6,187 nt of DNA from the NCBI GenBank assembly GCA_003512705.1, contig DOPF01000082.1, positions 212-6,398 on the forward strand, written 5' to 3'. The translations under genes were made by a program, and so were the position numbers. Positions 1-4,314 of this stretch are shown piece after piece. Source of the DNA: Patescibacteria group bacterium (GTDB lineage: Bacteria > Patescibacteriota > Patescibacteriia > Veblenbacterales > UBA10138). Below the pieces are notes generated by a model. It was not told the DNA's origin and made no database searches. It saw only the letters and a list, made by a program, of their open reading frames with translations. Every line of letters begins with the position of its first letter. Within the stretch, counting starts at the first letter, position 1.

Positions 1-5
1 GTTAC

Positions 6-488
6 CTAAGCGCGCTTGACAAACTTATTAAAGCTTACTAAAAAAGGTTTAATCTTTTCACCTCCGTCTAAATTTTGCGCTGACACCTTGTGGCAATTTT
101 TGGCAATAAAAGTGTATATAGCCCACTCTACTTTGCTGACGGGTTGAGCAGCCTCAAATAATACCCACTTGCCGGCTTTGTACCCCGTTTCTTCAAGCAG
201 TTCTCTTTTTGCACCCTGGAGCGGTGTCTCATTTTTATCTATTCTGCCCGCAGGTATAGAAATAAACTGTTTTTTACCAGGCTGCTCTTGCTTACACAAA
301 ATAATTTGTCCGTCATTGGTCACAGGAACTATCAAGGCTGTATCTGGCCGTTTAACCTTTTCAAAAACGTAGGTTTTGCCATCATAACCTCTGACTGGCC
401 ATTGATAGATATCAAAAATTTTACCGCGGTAAGCACGTCTAGCACTTTTGGGGAGTGGTTGTTTGGAAATAGGCCTTTTGATGTTCAT
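6..488 (-). CDS. NUDIX hydrolase, ADP-ribose pyrophosphatase-like
   Basis: The 160-residue product carries a complete NUDIX box at residues 81-103 (G81, E87, then R95-E96-L-L-E99-E100-T-G102-Y103), the Mg2+-binding catalytic helix that cleaves nucleoside diphosphates linked to another moiety. A preceding beta segment with KRPDTALIVPV (about 46-56) and the following VEWAIYTFIAK resemble ADP-ribose pyrophosphatase-type members, so a house-cleaning role on ADP-ribose or a nucleotide sugar is inferred; the substrate cannot be read from sequence. I chose the ATG at 488. A TTG at 539 would extend the frame, but through the tRNA-Gln relic and with a proline/glycine-rich leader that does not fit the family. 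No Shine-Dalgarno is visible. The C-terminus (LVSFNKFVKRA, TAG stop) ends soon after the last core strand, so it may lack the terminal helix of longer relatives. It lies directly downstream of the tRNA-Gln locus on the same strand. Confidence 0.92.
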   Translation of the reverse strand: MNIKRPISKQPLPKSARRAYRGKIFDIYQWPVRGYDGKTYVFEKVKRPDTALIVPVTNDGQIILCKQEQPGKKQFISIPAGRIDKNETPLQGAKRELLEETGYKAGKWVLFEAAQPVSKVEWAIYTFIAKNCHKVSAQNLDGGEKIKPFLVSFNKFVKRA

Positions 489-502
489 GGTATTTACTGT
501 GG

Positions 503-569
503 CTGGGGGGCGTGGATTCCCGCCTAAGGGACGGAACAAGTCGAACCATCATACTTAAATTATGCACCT
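503..569 (-). pseudogene. 3' half of a second tRNA-Gln, interrupted
   Basis: On the minus strand this repeats the 3' half of the intact tRNA-Gln next door: an AGGTG that could be the 3' anticodon strand (565-569), GTAT of the variable loop, GGTTCGA of the T-arm, then AATCCACG and an acceptor strand CCCCCCA plus G. The T-loop is interrupted by about 22 nt (520-541) containing an imperfect palindrome, and about 9 nt seem inserted after AGGTG. Two T-stem positions (49 and 50) no longer pair, and the first acceptor base has changed T to C, so this half is decaying. Its start lies only 2 nt from the 3' end of the intact tRNA. The AGGTG match is short and could be chance; the 503-554 homology is solid. 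Confidence 0.72.
517..541. repeat. palindromic insertion in a tRNA-Gln T-loop
   Basis: Arms TTCCCGCC (517-524) and GGACGGAA (529-536) pair at six of eight positions around a short loop. Relative to the intact tRNA-Gln T-arm (GTGGATTC|GAACCAC on the plus strand), the 22 nt at 520-541 are extra. A flanking TC may be a 2-nt target duplication. The CCGCC core resembles the other palindromes in this window. Confidence 0.6.
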
Positions 570-571
570 AC

Positions 572-642
572 CTGGGGGACGTGGATTCGAACCACGATAC
601 TCACCTCCAAAGGGTGATGTCCTACCATTAGACGATCCCCCA
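572..642 (-). tRNA. tRNA-Gln (anticodon UUG)
   Basis: A complete cloverleaf is visible on the minus strand. The acceptor stem TGGGGGA/TCCCCCA has seven pairs; the D-arm is GTCT-AATGGTA-GGAC; the anticodon arm is TCACC-CTTTGGA-GGTGA with anticodon TTG (plus-strand positions 608-610) after U33; the T-arm is CGTGG-TTCGAAT-CCACG. The discriminator is G, as usual for tRNA-Gln. CCA is not encoded, so a CCA-adding enzyme is needed. The nearest promoter-like sequence (TTATAC, 648-653, with TTGACA at 677-682) has a 21-nt spacer and is poor, so this tRNA is probably processed from a longer RNA that starts at the promoter at 1050-1078 and runs through the GIY-YIG gene. Confidence 0.96.
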
Positions 643-659
643 GGTGGGTGTATAATCAA

Positions 660-905
660 CTAACTTCCTAAAATACTGTCAAGAAACCTCCGTCCCTGTC
701 CAGATTTTAAAAAAAGTTCCCGTTTAACAGCTTCCGACCGCGTTTCGTACTGTTCCTCATAAATCAGCATCCACGGACGATGCCCTTTAGTAAAACGGTA
801 ATCCCCCAGATTATGACGCAATAACCTTGTACGTGCGTCAGCACCGCTCCCAACATAGCGTATCCCGTCGCGCCCACTCTTTAAAACATAGACGCAAAAT
901 GCCAT
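660..905 (-). CDS. small GIY-YIG endonuclease family protein
   Basis: The 81-residue product is a stand-alone GIY-YIG domain of the short UPF0213/YhbQ-like type. Visible are the VYV variant of GIY (Y6) with RYVGS for YIG (Y17, G19), the ADARTRLLRHN helix carrying the conserved arginine (R27 or R30), the THR/HRP-like KGHRPWMLIYEE strand, and the metal-binding glutamate in KRELFLKSG (E63). The domain is full length, with no extra DNA-binding module. I chose the ATG at 905 because it starts just before the first strand and has a GGAGG-type ribosome site upstream; a TTG at 929 is in frame but unsupported. The gene lies between a 5' half of tRNA-Gln and a complete tRNA-Gln, where a homing-type nuclease might sit, but short GIY-YIG proteins also have repair or unknown roles, so mobility is only an inference. 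Confidence 0.9.
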   Translation of the reverse strand: MAFCVYVLKSGRDGIRYVGSGADARTRLLRHNLGDYRFTKGHRPWMLIYEEQYETRSEAVKRELFLKSGQGRRFLDSILGS

Positions 906-916
906 AGCATACTTTT

Positions 917-924
917 CCTCCTCC
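917..924 (-). promoter_or_regulatory. ribosome binding site of the GIY-YIG gene
   Basis: GGAGGAGG on the minus strand lies 11 nt upstream of the ATG at 905. It is the only strong Shine-Dalgarno match before any gene in this window, and it favours the ATG over the upstream TTG at 929, which overlaps the neighbouring palindrome. The spacing is slightly long. Confidence 0.65.
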
Positions 925-936
925 GCCAAAGGCGGA
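922..936. repeat. palindrome TCCGCC-AAA-GGCGGA
   Basis: Perfect 6-bp arms around an AAA loop, directly upstream of the GIY-YIG ribosome site and at the edge of the tRNA-Gln 5' half. The same core with a different trinucleotide loop recurs at 4319-4333 and 4392-4406, and a 5-bp variant at 974-986. Confidence 0.8.
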
Positions 937-951
937 TGCGCCGTGGGCGCA
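937..951. repeat. hairpin TGCGCC-GTG-GGCGCA
   Basis: Perfect 6-bp arms abut the TCCGCC palindrome, so two hairpins stand in tandem. On the minus strand they follow the TTTTT where the tRNA-Gln anticodon loop breaks off. The T run precedes rather than follows the stem in the direction of transcription, so this is not a normal terminator for the minus strand. Confidence 0.6.
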
Positions 952-967
952 AAAAGGTGATGTCCTA

Positions 968-989
968 TTTACCCCGCCAGAGGCGGCGG
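968..989. repeat. palindromic insertion in a tRNA-Gln D-loop
   Basis: These 22 nt are absent from the intact tRNA-Gln (TCCTA|CCATTAGACGA on the plus strand, CCGTTAGACGA here). They contain the palindrome CCGCC-AGA-GGCGG at 974-986. Confidence 0.75.
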
Positions 990-1000
990 CCGTTAGACGA

Positions 1001-1032
1001 CCAGCCTCGACTAGACATCGAGTCTAGGCGGA
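1001..1032. repeat. palindromic insertion at the tRNA-Gln acceptor/D-arm junction
   Basis: About 30-32 extra nt compared with the intact tRNA-Gln (GACGA|TCCCCCA). The core at 1004-1029 is an imperfect palindrome pairing at 10 of 12 positions (it begins GCCTCGACTAGA). The dinucleotide GA occurs at both edges, which may be a short target duplication. The right edge carries GGCGGA, one arm of the TCCGCC palindrome family. Confidence 0.7.
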
Positions 1033-1049
1033 TCCCCCACCGCGCGGGT

Positions 1050-1078
1050 ATGATACTGCGTTTGTTACAATTGGTCAA
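1050..1078 (-). promoter_or_regulatory. sigma70-type promoter for the tRNA-Gln/GIY-YIG locus
   Basis: On the minus strand TTGACC (1073-1078) and TATCAT (1050-1055) are separated by exactly 17 nt. Each hexamer is one mismatch from consensus. The expected start, near 1043, lies a few nucleotides before the acceptor strand of the interrupted tRNA-Gln at 1039. The -35 box begins 2 nt after the ftsX stop codon. This is the best promoter in the window. Confidence 0.75.
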
Positions 1079-1080
1079 CC

Positions 1081-1992
1081 CTATACCTTCAGGTAACGCC
1101 GCATGGCTATGCCGGATGCTAACATATTTAGGATCGCCGCGGCCAAAAATTGTAAGCCAAAAAAAGTTAGCCAATTGCCTTGAAAATACGTGACCAGATT
1201 AAAAGAACTGCCATTAAATAAGCCAACCACGTACGGCTGCAACCAAGACAGCGCGCCGTAAAAAACACCCGCCGTGACGATTGTGGCCACCAAGGCATAC
1301 AATATACTTTCTACCCAAAAGGGGCCACGGATAAACCAGTTGGTTGAACCAACCAGCCGCTCAATTTCTATTTCCTGACGGTGGGTGTAAATGTTTATGC
1401 GCATAGTATTAAACACAACCAACAAAGCTATTAATAAAAATAAACCACTGACCCAGATCCCCGCCGTCTTAACCTTGTTTGTCAAATCATTAATACCAGT
1501 AATGACTTGGCGATAATCATCAAACCGGGCCTCCTGTATAATATCGTCATAATCCCCTTCTTCTAACCGAGTTAAAATTTCCTGATAACCATCTTCGGAA
1601 TTAGCTTTGACCACCAAGCTTGCCCCCAAGGGGTTAACACCCAACAAAACCAGCGCCTCGCCTATTTGCTCATTACCTTGGTATTTCTCTCTAAACTTAA
1701 CCAAAGCCTCCTCCGCCGATATATACACCACCTCTTTAACGCCTCCTAAAGCCTCTAATTCGCCCTTGAGCGCGTATATTTGGCCCTCGGTAAGCTTGGG
1801 CTTTAAATACACGCTAATATCTATTTTATCCTCCAATCCCCTGAGGGCTTCGGTGGACATTACCGATACCGCTCCTAACGCGCTAATTGACAGCAGGCTT
1901 AATGTAATAATGGTGATGGTAACCAAAGATAACCAAAAGTTCCGCACAAAGCTCTGAAAGCCAAATTTTATTACACGCCAAAGAGTAATCAT
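1081..1992 (-). CDS. ftsX: cell division protein FtsX (ABC transporter permease-like)
   Basis: The 303-residue protein has the FtsX plan: a short cytoplasmic N-terminus, a first membrane helix (about 21-44), an extracytoplasmic domain (about 45-175) with ISVYLKPKLTEGQIYALK and EEALVKFREKY, then helices at about 178-198, 226-248 and 274-295. The loop EIEIERLVGSTNWFIRGPF (207-225) is the hallmark of the family. FtsX pairs with the FtsE ATPase and, from the outside, activates peptidoglycan hydrolases that split the septum. ftsE lies directly upstream with a 7-nt gap. The ATG at 1992 has no Shine-Dalgarno, but an extended -10 (TGTTATAAT) ends only 6 nt before it, which suggests an additional leaderless transcript. 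Length and topology are normal. Confidence 0.96.
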   Translation of the reverse strand: MITLWRVIKFGFQSFVRNFWLSLVTITIITLSLLSISALGAVSVMSTEALRGLEDKIDISVYLKPKLTEGQIYALKGELEALGGVKEVVYISAEEALVKFREKYQGNEQIGEALVLLGVNPLGASLVVKANSEDGYQEILTRLEEGDYDDIIQEARFDDYRQVITGINDLTNKVKTAGIWVSGLFLLIALLVVFNTMRINIYTHRQEIEIERLVGSTNWFIRGPFWVESILYALVATIVTAGVFYGALSWLQPYVVGLFNGSSFNLVTYFQGNWLTFFGLQFLAAAILNMLASGIAMRRYLKV

Positions 1993-1998
1993 AAAACC

Positions 1999-2007
1999 AT
2001 TATAACA
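1999..2007 (-). promoter_or_regulatory. extended -10 element at the ftsX start
   Basis: The minus strand reads TGTTATAAT, a perfect TATAAT with the TGn extension. It overlaps the ftsE stop codon and ends 6 nt before the ftsX ATG, so transcription would begin at or within a base or two of the start codon. No clear -35 box is present. The placement matches that before the FtsB-like gene. Confidence 0.45.
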
Positions 2008-2683
2008 AATAACGCCCGCGCGCTTGGTCTGAAGTTATTTCGCCTTGATGCATAGTCACGACCCTTTTTTTAATATAATTAACCACCTCCTTATTATGAG
2101 ATACTAAGATTACGGTGGTACCGAATTCGTTTATTTTCTGCAGTAGGTTGACTATTTCTTTGGTATTAATAGAGTCCAAGTTACCCGTTGGTTCGTCGGC
2201 AATTAAGATTTTTGGCCGGTGGGCCAAAGCCCGGGCAATGGCCACGCGCTGCATTTCCCCACCCGATAAGGCATAGGGCCATTGATTGGTAAAATTTTCC
2301 AAGCCGACTATTTTTAAAAGCTGCGGCACTACATTAGTTATGCGGGCATTGTCCGCGCCCGATACCTCTAAGGCAAAGGCCACATTTTCGTAAACGGTTT
2401 TTTTTTCCAGTAATTTAAAATCTTGAAATACTACACCGATTTGTTCTCGCAAAATCGGTACTTCCCGCGGACGAATATTGGTAATATCCCAATCGGCCAC
2501 CACGATACGCCCCTCGGTTATTTTCTCTTCAGCTATTAATAATTTTACCAGCGTGGTTTTACCGGCGCCGGATTGCCCGACAATTGATACAAACTCACCA
2601 TCTTCTATGGCCAAATTCACACCTTTACAGGCCGTGTAATGACCATATTTTTTGGTTACATTTCTAAATTCAATTAACGGCAC
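2000..2683 (-). CDS. ftsE: cell division ATP-binding protein FtsE
   Basis: The 227-residue ABC ATPase has every expected motif: Walker A GQSGAGKT (36-43), Q-loop VFQDF with Q87, signature LSGGE (139-143), Walker B ILIADE (159-164), D-loop NLD, and the switch histidine H196 in LVSHNKE. The N-terminus (IEFRNVTKKYG) and length are typical of FtsE. It sits on the inner membrane face with FtsX, coupling ATP hydrolysis to septal peptidoglycan hydrolysis. The start is a GTG at 2683; no in-frame ATG lies upstream and the family N-terminus fits. There is no Shine-Dalgarno; an AT-rich TTTAAT 8 nt before the start is a weak -10 candidate. The TAA stop lies inside the putative ftsX -10. The AT-rich spacer at 2684-2779 separates it from the RlpA-like gene. 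Confidence 0.97.
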   Translation of the reverse strand: MPLIEFRNVTKKYGHYTACKGVNLAIEDGEFVSIVGQSGAGKTTLVKLLIAEEKITEGRIVVADWDITNIRPREVPILREQIGVVFQDFKLLEKKTVYENVAFALEVSGADNARITNVVPQLLKIVGLENFTNQWPYALSGGEMQRVAIARALAHRPKILIADEPTGNLDSINTKEIVNLLQKINEFGTTVILVSHNKEVVNYIKKRVVTMHQGEITSDQARGRYLL

Positions 2684-2693
2684 AATAAAACAT

Positions 2694-2781
2694 TAAAATT
2701 TAAAAAACCAAAATGCAAAATAAAAAAACTTTCGTAATTTTGAACTGTAATTTTAAATTTTGATTTTTGCATTTTAAATTT
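2694..2781. repeat. AT-rich spacer with inverted repeat
   Basis: The spacer is almost wholly A/T and holds an inverted repeat with perfect 10-bp arms AAATGCAAAA (2711-2720) and TTTTGCATTT (2765-2774), extended outward by AAATTTAAAA-like segments. It separates the RlpA-like gene from ftsE. It could form a long hairpin, but it lacks the GC stem and T run of a standard terminator. Such low-complexity spacers are common in small AT-leaning genomes. Confidence 0.5.
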
Positions 2782-3880
2782 ATACCTCCTCCACCCTGAC
2801 ATTAATGAGGCCACGCCACAAACTGCTGATGGCTTTAAAAACCGTACTATCTAAATCAATTAATCGTCCGGTCCATTCCTCGGGGCCGTAATCATTCAGG
2901 CGAACAATTTTGCTAAGACCGTTGGCCAAATTAGTGACTTTTAATTTACTTTGTTTGGGCCAAAACCGAGCGGCGGCGCAAGCGCAGGCCTTATACGCGT
3001 ACCAACTAGCTACGCCGTCAAAAACATTTGGATTTTCTACCAAGGCTACCACCGCATAAGTAAAAGGCAACTTTCCGGTAACTGTTTGCTTTTGTAAGTT
3101 GTTTATTGATGGCACGGTGCGCCATTCGCCTAACCGTTTATCAAAGAATACCAAATCGCGTCCTTGATAGTCGGATAAGTAATATGGTAGGGTTACCGAA
3201 ACTAATTTACTGGCAATGTCGGCGACAGAAAAACCAATTAGGTCGTACTGATAAATCGGCGACACTAACCCCTTAGGTATGGGTACATTGCCAGCGGCCA
3301 AATGTTGCAATTTCACCACGCTCCCCAAGGTAATATCATCGGGCAAAGTAATGCTAAATAATGAGGTAGCAAAAGATTTGTCTGCTTTACTAGTTACAAT
3401 AATTTCTTTATCTGCATCACGGGCTAACACTAGATTGTAAACTCCGGGTTGTGTGAGTTTAAACGCAGCGTACAAAGATCCGTTTATATCCTTAAAACCC
3501 CATTGTAAATTCCACTCACTATCCTGCTGCAGCCACCAAACCAGCCCGGGAGTCGACTCTACTGGCAATAAAAATTCCAGTGCTTGGTCAAACTTTTCTT
3601 GATCAGACATTACTGACAGTTCATAAACCGGCCCTTCGGCTATGGCTTGAGGCAACTGTGAAAGACTGGGGTTTATGTTAACGTGAACTTCAATAGCTTG
3701 AGTAACCGCCTGGGGTGGAGCTTGTAATTGGAATTCTGCGCCCGCGGGTTGCCAGGCTAGGCCCGCCCCGGCCTTATCACCCGGCTCAAAAAAAATATAA
3801 TCGGCCAAAGCAGCGTGAGCTGATGACGCCACGAAACCGGCCGCGATTATAATCAGAAATTTAATTTTAAGCGTTTGCAT
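2780..3880 (-). CDS. secreted protein with C-terminal RlpA-like double-psi beta-barrel
   Basis: The 366-residue product has a signal peptide: KIK, then the hydrophobic FLIIIAAGFVA, with signal peptidase I sites after AHA (residue 23) or ALA (26) and no lipobox. Residues about 288-364 form an RlpA/DPBB-type domain: GVASWYAYK, VTNLANG, the conserved RLNDYGPE (N329, D330) and GRLIDLD, ending INVRVEEV. RlpA relatives bind or cleave denuded septal peptidoglycan; retention of N-D and the GRxIDLD motif keeps activity possible, but it is unproven. The usual stretch after the first strand is replaced by a CACAAA motif (C299, C301). Residues 27-285 are beta-rich and look like two similar modules in tandem. 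The ATG at 3880 has no Shine-Dalgarno; TATATA at 3896-3901 is a possible -10. It is upstream of ftsEX on the same strand. Confidence 0.88.
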   Translation of the reverse strand: MQTLKIKFLIIIAAGFVASSAHAALADYIFFEPGDKAGAGLAWQPAGAEFQLQAPPQAVTQAIEVHVNINPSLSQLPQAIAEGPVYELSVMSDQEKFDQALEFLLPVESTPGLVWWLQQDSEWNLQWGFKDINGSLYAAFKLTQPGVYNLVLARDADKEIIVTSKADKSFATSLFSITLPDDITLGSVVKLQHLAAGNVPIPKGLVSPIYQYDLIGFSVADIASKLVSVTLPYYLSDYQGRDLVFFDKRLGEWRTVPSINNLQKQTVTGKLPFTYAVVALVENPNVFDGVASWYAYKACACAAARFWPKQSKLKVTNLANGLSKIVRLNDYGPEEWTGRLIDLDSTVFKAISSLWRGLINVRVEEV

Positions 3881-3937
3881 ATTTAGGAGCTGTTTTATAT
3901 ACTGATTTTACTTTAGCCGTTATTTGGCAGATTGGCC

Positions 3938-3971
3938 GCGGGATTAGTACAATGGTAGTACGCTAGCTTCC
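3938..3971 (+). pseudogene. 5' half of a tRNA-Gly
   Basis: GCGGGAT, TA, a D-arm GTAC-AATGGTA-GTAC and the anticodon strand CTAGC followed by TTCC match the intact tRNA-Gly 54 nt downstream and still form a good D-arm. The copy ends within the anticodon: after TTCC it continues as TCCACCCTCCGTAGC, and the intact tRNA-Gly begins soon after. A weak GCTA/TAGC pairing across that stretch could close an enlarged loop. I found no convincing matching 3' half after the intact gene. The break in the anticodon loop parallels the tRNA-Gln 5' half. Confidence 0.78.
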
Positions 3972-3991
3972 TCCACCCTCCGTAGCAATTG

Positions 3992-4062
3992 GCGGGATTA
4001 GTATAATGGCAGTACACTTGCTTCCCAAGCAAGGGGCGCCAGTCCGATTCTGGTATCCCGCT
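3992..4062 (+). tRNA. tRNA-Gly (anticodon CCC)
   Basis: The cloverleaf is complete: acceptor GCGGGAT/ATCCCGC, D-arm GTAT-AATGGCA-GTAC, anticodon arm CTTGC-TTCCCAA-GCAAG with anticodon CCC at 4024-4026, and T-arm GCCAG-TCCGATT-CTGGT. The discriminator T is followed by CCG rather than CCA, so the mature end needs repair or addition. The T-loop has C at position 55 where nearly all tRNAs have U (pseudouridine), which is odd for an active elongator tRNA. It lies just after a broken tRNA-Gly 5' half. Confidence 0.88.
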
Positions 4063-4177
4063 CCGCGCCAGAGTAGCTTCACCCTTTGGGTGACCACCCG
4101 CCATTCGGCCTCGCCGTTCAAGGCCCCGAGGCCCGAGCGGGAGCTCATGGCCGAGAGGCAGGGTGGCAGTTGGTCCT
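4063..4177. other. hairpin-rich spacer between tRNA-Gly and tRNA-Thr
   Basis: No gene is recognisable here. The GC-rich sequence is a chain of inverted repeats: TCACCC-TTT-GGGTGA (4079-4093); a long hairpin at 4097-4141 built from CCCGC/GCGGG, TCGG/CCGA and CCTCG/CGAGG; and GGCAG/CTGCC (4165-4180), whose last bases overlap the tRNA-Thr 5' half. The GCCGAGA at 4150-4156 repeats the first seven bases of that tRNA (4178-4184), so this may be a further decayed tRNA remnant. Open frames through it read only structured tRNA-like DNA. Confidence 0.5.
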
Positions 4178-4200
4178 GCCGAGATAGCTCAGCTGGTAGA
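4178..4200 (+). pseudogene. 5' part of an interrupted tRNA-Thr-type gene
   Basis: GCCGAGA, TA, the D-stem strand GCTC, the D-loop AGCTGGTA and GA form the start of a standard tRNA, broken after the second base of the 3' D-stem strand. Its acceptor strand is perfectly complementary, over seven bases, to TCTCGGC at 4357-4363, and the missing GC of the D-stem is present at 4315-4316. The 114 nt in between hold a complete tRNA-Thr(CGU). Confidence 0.82.
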
Positions 4201-4204
4201 CCTG

Positions 4205-4314
4205 CCCGCCTGTCGCCGGGCGCCGATGTAGCTCAATTGGTAGAGCAACGGTATCGTAAACCGTAGGTTGTCGGTTCGATTCCGACCATCGGCTCCAGGC
4301 GATCGGCAGGCGGG
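4205..4314. repeat. inverted repeat flanking the inner tRNA-Thr
   Basis: Left arm CCCGCCTG plus TCGCC (4205-4217) pairs with right arm GGCGA (4298-4302) and CAGGCGGG (4307-4314), 13 pairs with a 4-nt bulge on the right. The right arm starts right after the CCA of the inner tRNA, and the left arm ends 4 nt before its first base. In RNA this would hold the inner tRNA on a stem and bring the two parts of the outer tRNA together. Confidence 0.7.
4222..4297 (+). tRNA. tRNA-Thr (anticodon CGU), nested in another tRNA
   Basis: All arms are perfect: acceptor GCCGATG/CATCGGC, D-arm GCTC-AATTGGTA-GAGC, anticodon arm ACGGT-ATCGTAA-ACCGT with anticodon CGT at 4255-4257, a 5-nt variable loop, T-arm GTCGG-TTCGATT-CCGAC, discriminator T and an encoded CCA (4295-4297). 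It reads ACG codons. The gene lies wholly between two parts of another tRNA-Thr-type gene and is flanked by inverted repeats. It is the only intact tRNA here with an encoded CCA. Confidence 0.96.

Larger units (their letters stand above)
951..1039 (-). pseudogene. 5' half of a tRNA-Gln with two insertions
   Basis: The minus strand carries the tRNA-Gln acceptor strand TGGGGGA, then an insertion, then the D-arm start TCGTCTAACGG, then a second insertion, then TAGGACATCACC of the D- and anticodon stems, ending in a T-rich anticodon loop. With the insertions (1001-1032 and 968-989) removed, the sequence matches the intact tRNA-Gln at almost every position and its D-stem still pairs. The copy stops in the anticodon loop, where the palindromes and the GIY-YIG gene begin. 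A consensus-like promoter sits immediately upstream, so it is probably transcribed. The matching 3' half appears to be at 503-569. It could be a dead relic or the 5' part of a gene whose RNA is processed. Confidence 0.82.

Noticed and set aside
489..539. N-terminal extension of the NUDIX protein from a TTG
   Set aside because: The extension translates the tRNA-Gln relic and is not family-like; the ATG at 488 fits the domain start.
570..950. Group I intron in the tRNA-Gln anticodon loop
   Set aside because: The location and the GIY-YIG gene suggested it, but I see no P/Q/R/S-like conserved core, and the segment instead contains a full tRNA and simple hairpins.
937..951. Rho-independent terminator in the TGCGCC-GTG-GGCGCA hairpin
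   Set aside because: On the minus strand the T run precedes the stem, and on the plus strand the stem is followed by A residues.
922..1032. CRISPR array from repeated CCGCC/GGCGG units
   Set aside because: The units are short, irregularly spaced, differ in flanks, and lack uniform spacers or cas genes.
503..1039. Archaeal-style trans-spliced split tRNA-Gln
   Set aside because: The 3' half has lost two T-stem pairs and one acceptor pair, and no complementary leader sequences join the halves, so assembly of a working tRNA is unlikely.
936..1193. Open frames on both strands over the interrupted tRNA-Gln and the ftsX 3' end
   Set aside because: They follow palindromes and tRNA-derived DNA, overlap ftsX in other frames, and are arginine/proline-rich as expected from GC-rich repeats.
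3913..4148. Two overlapping minus-strand open frames of about 60 codons
   Set aside because: They are antisense to tRNA-Gly sequence and the hairpin spacer and show no protein-like composition.
4006..4266. Plus-strand open frame of 86 codons across tRNA-Gly and tRNA-Thr
   Set aside because: It reads straight through two tRNA genes and the hairpin spacer, with no ribosome site and no recognisable protein features.
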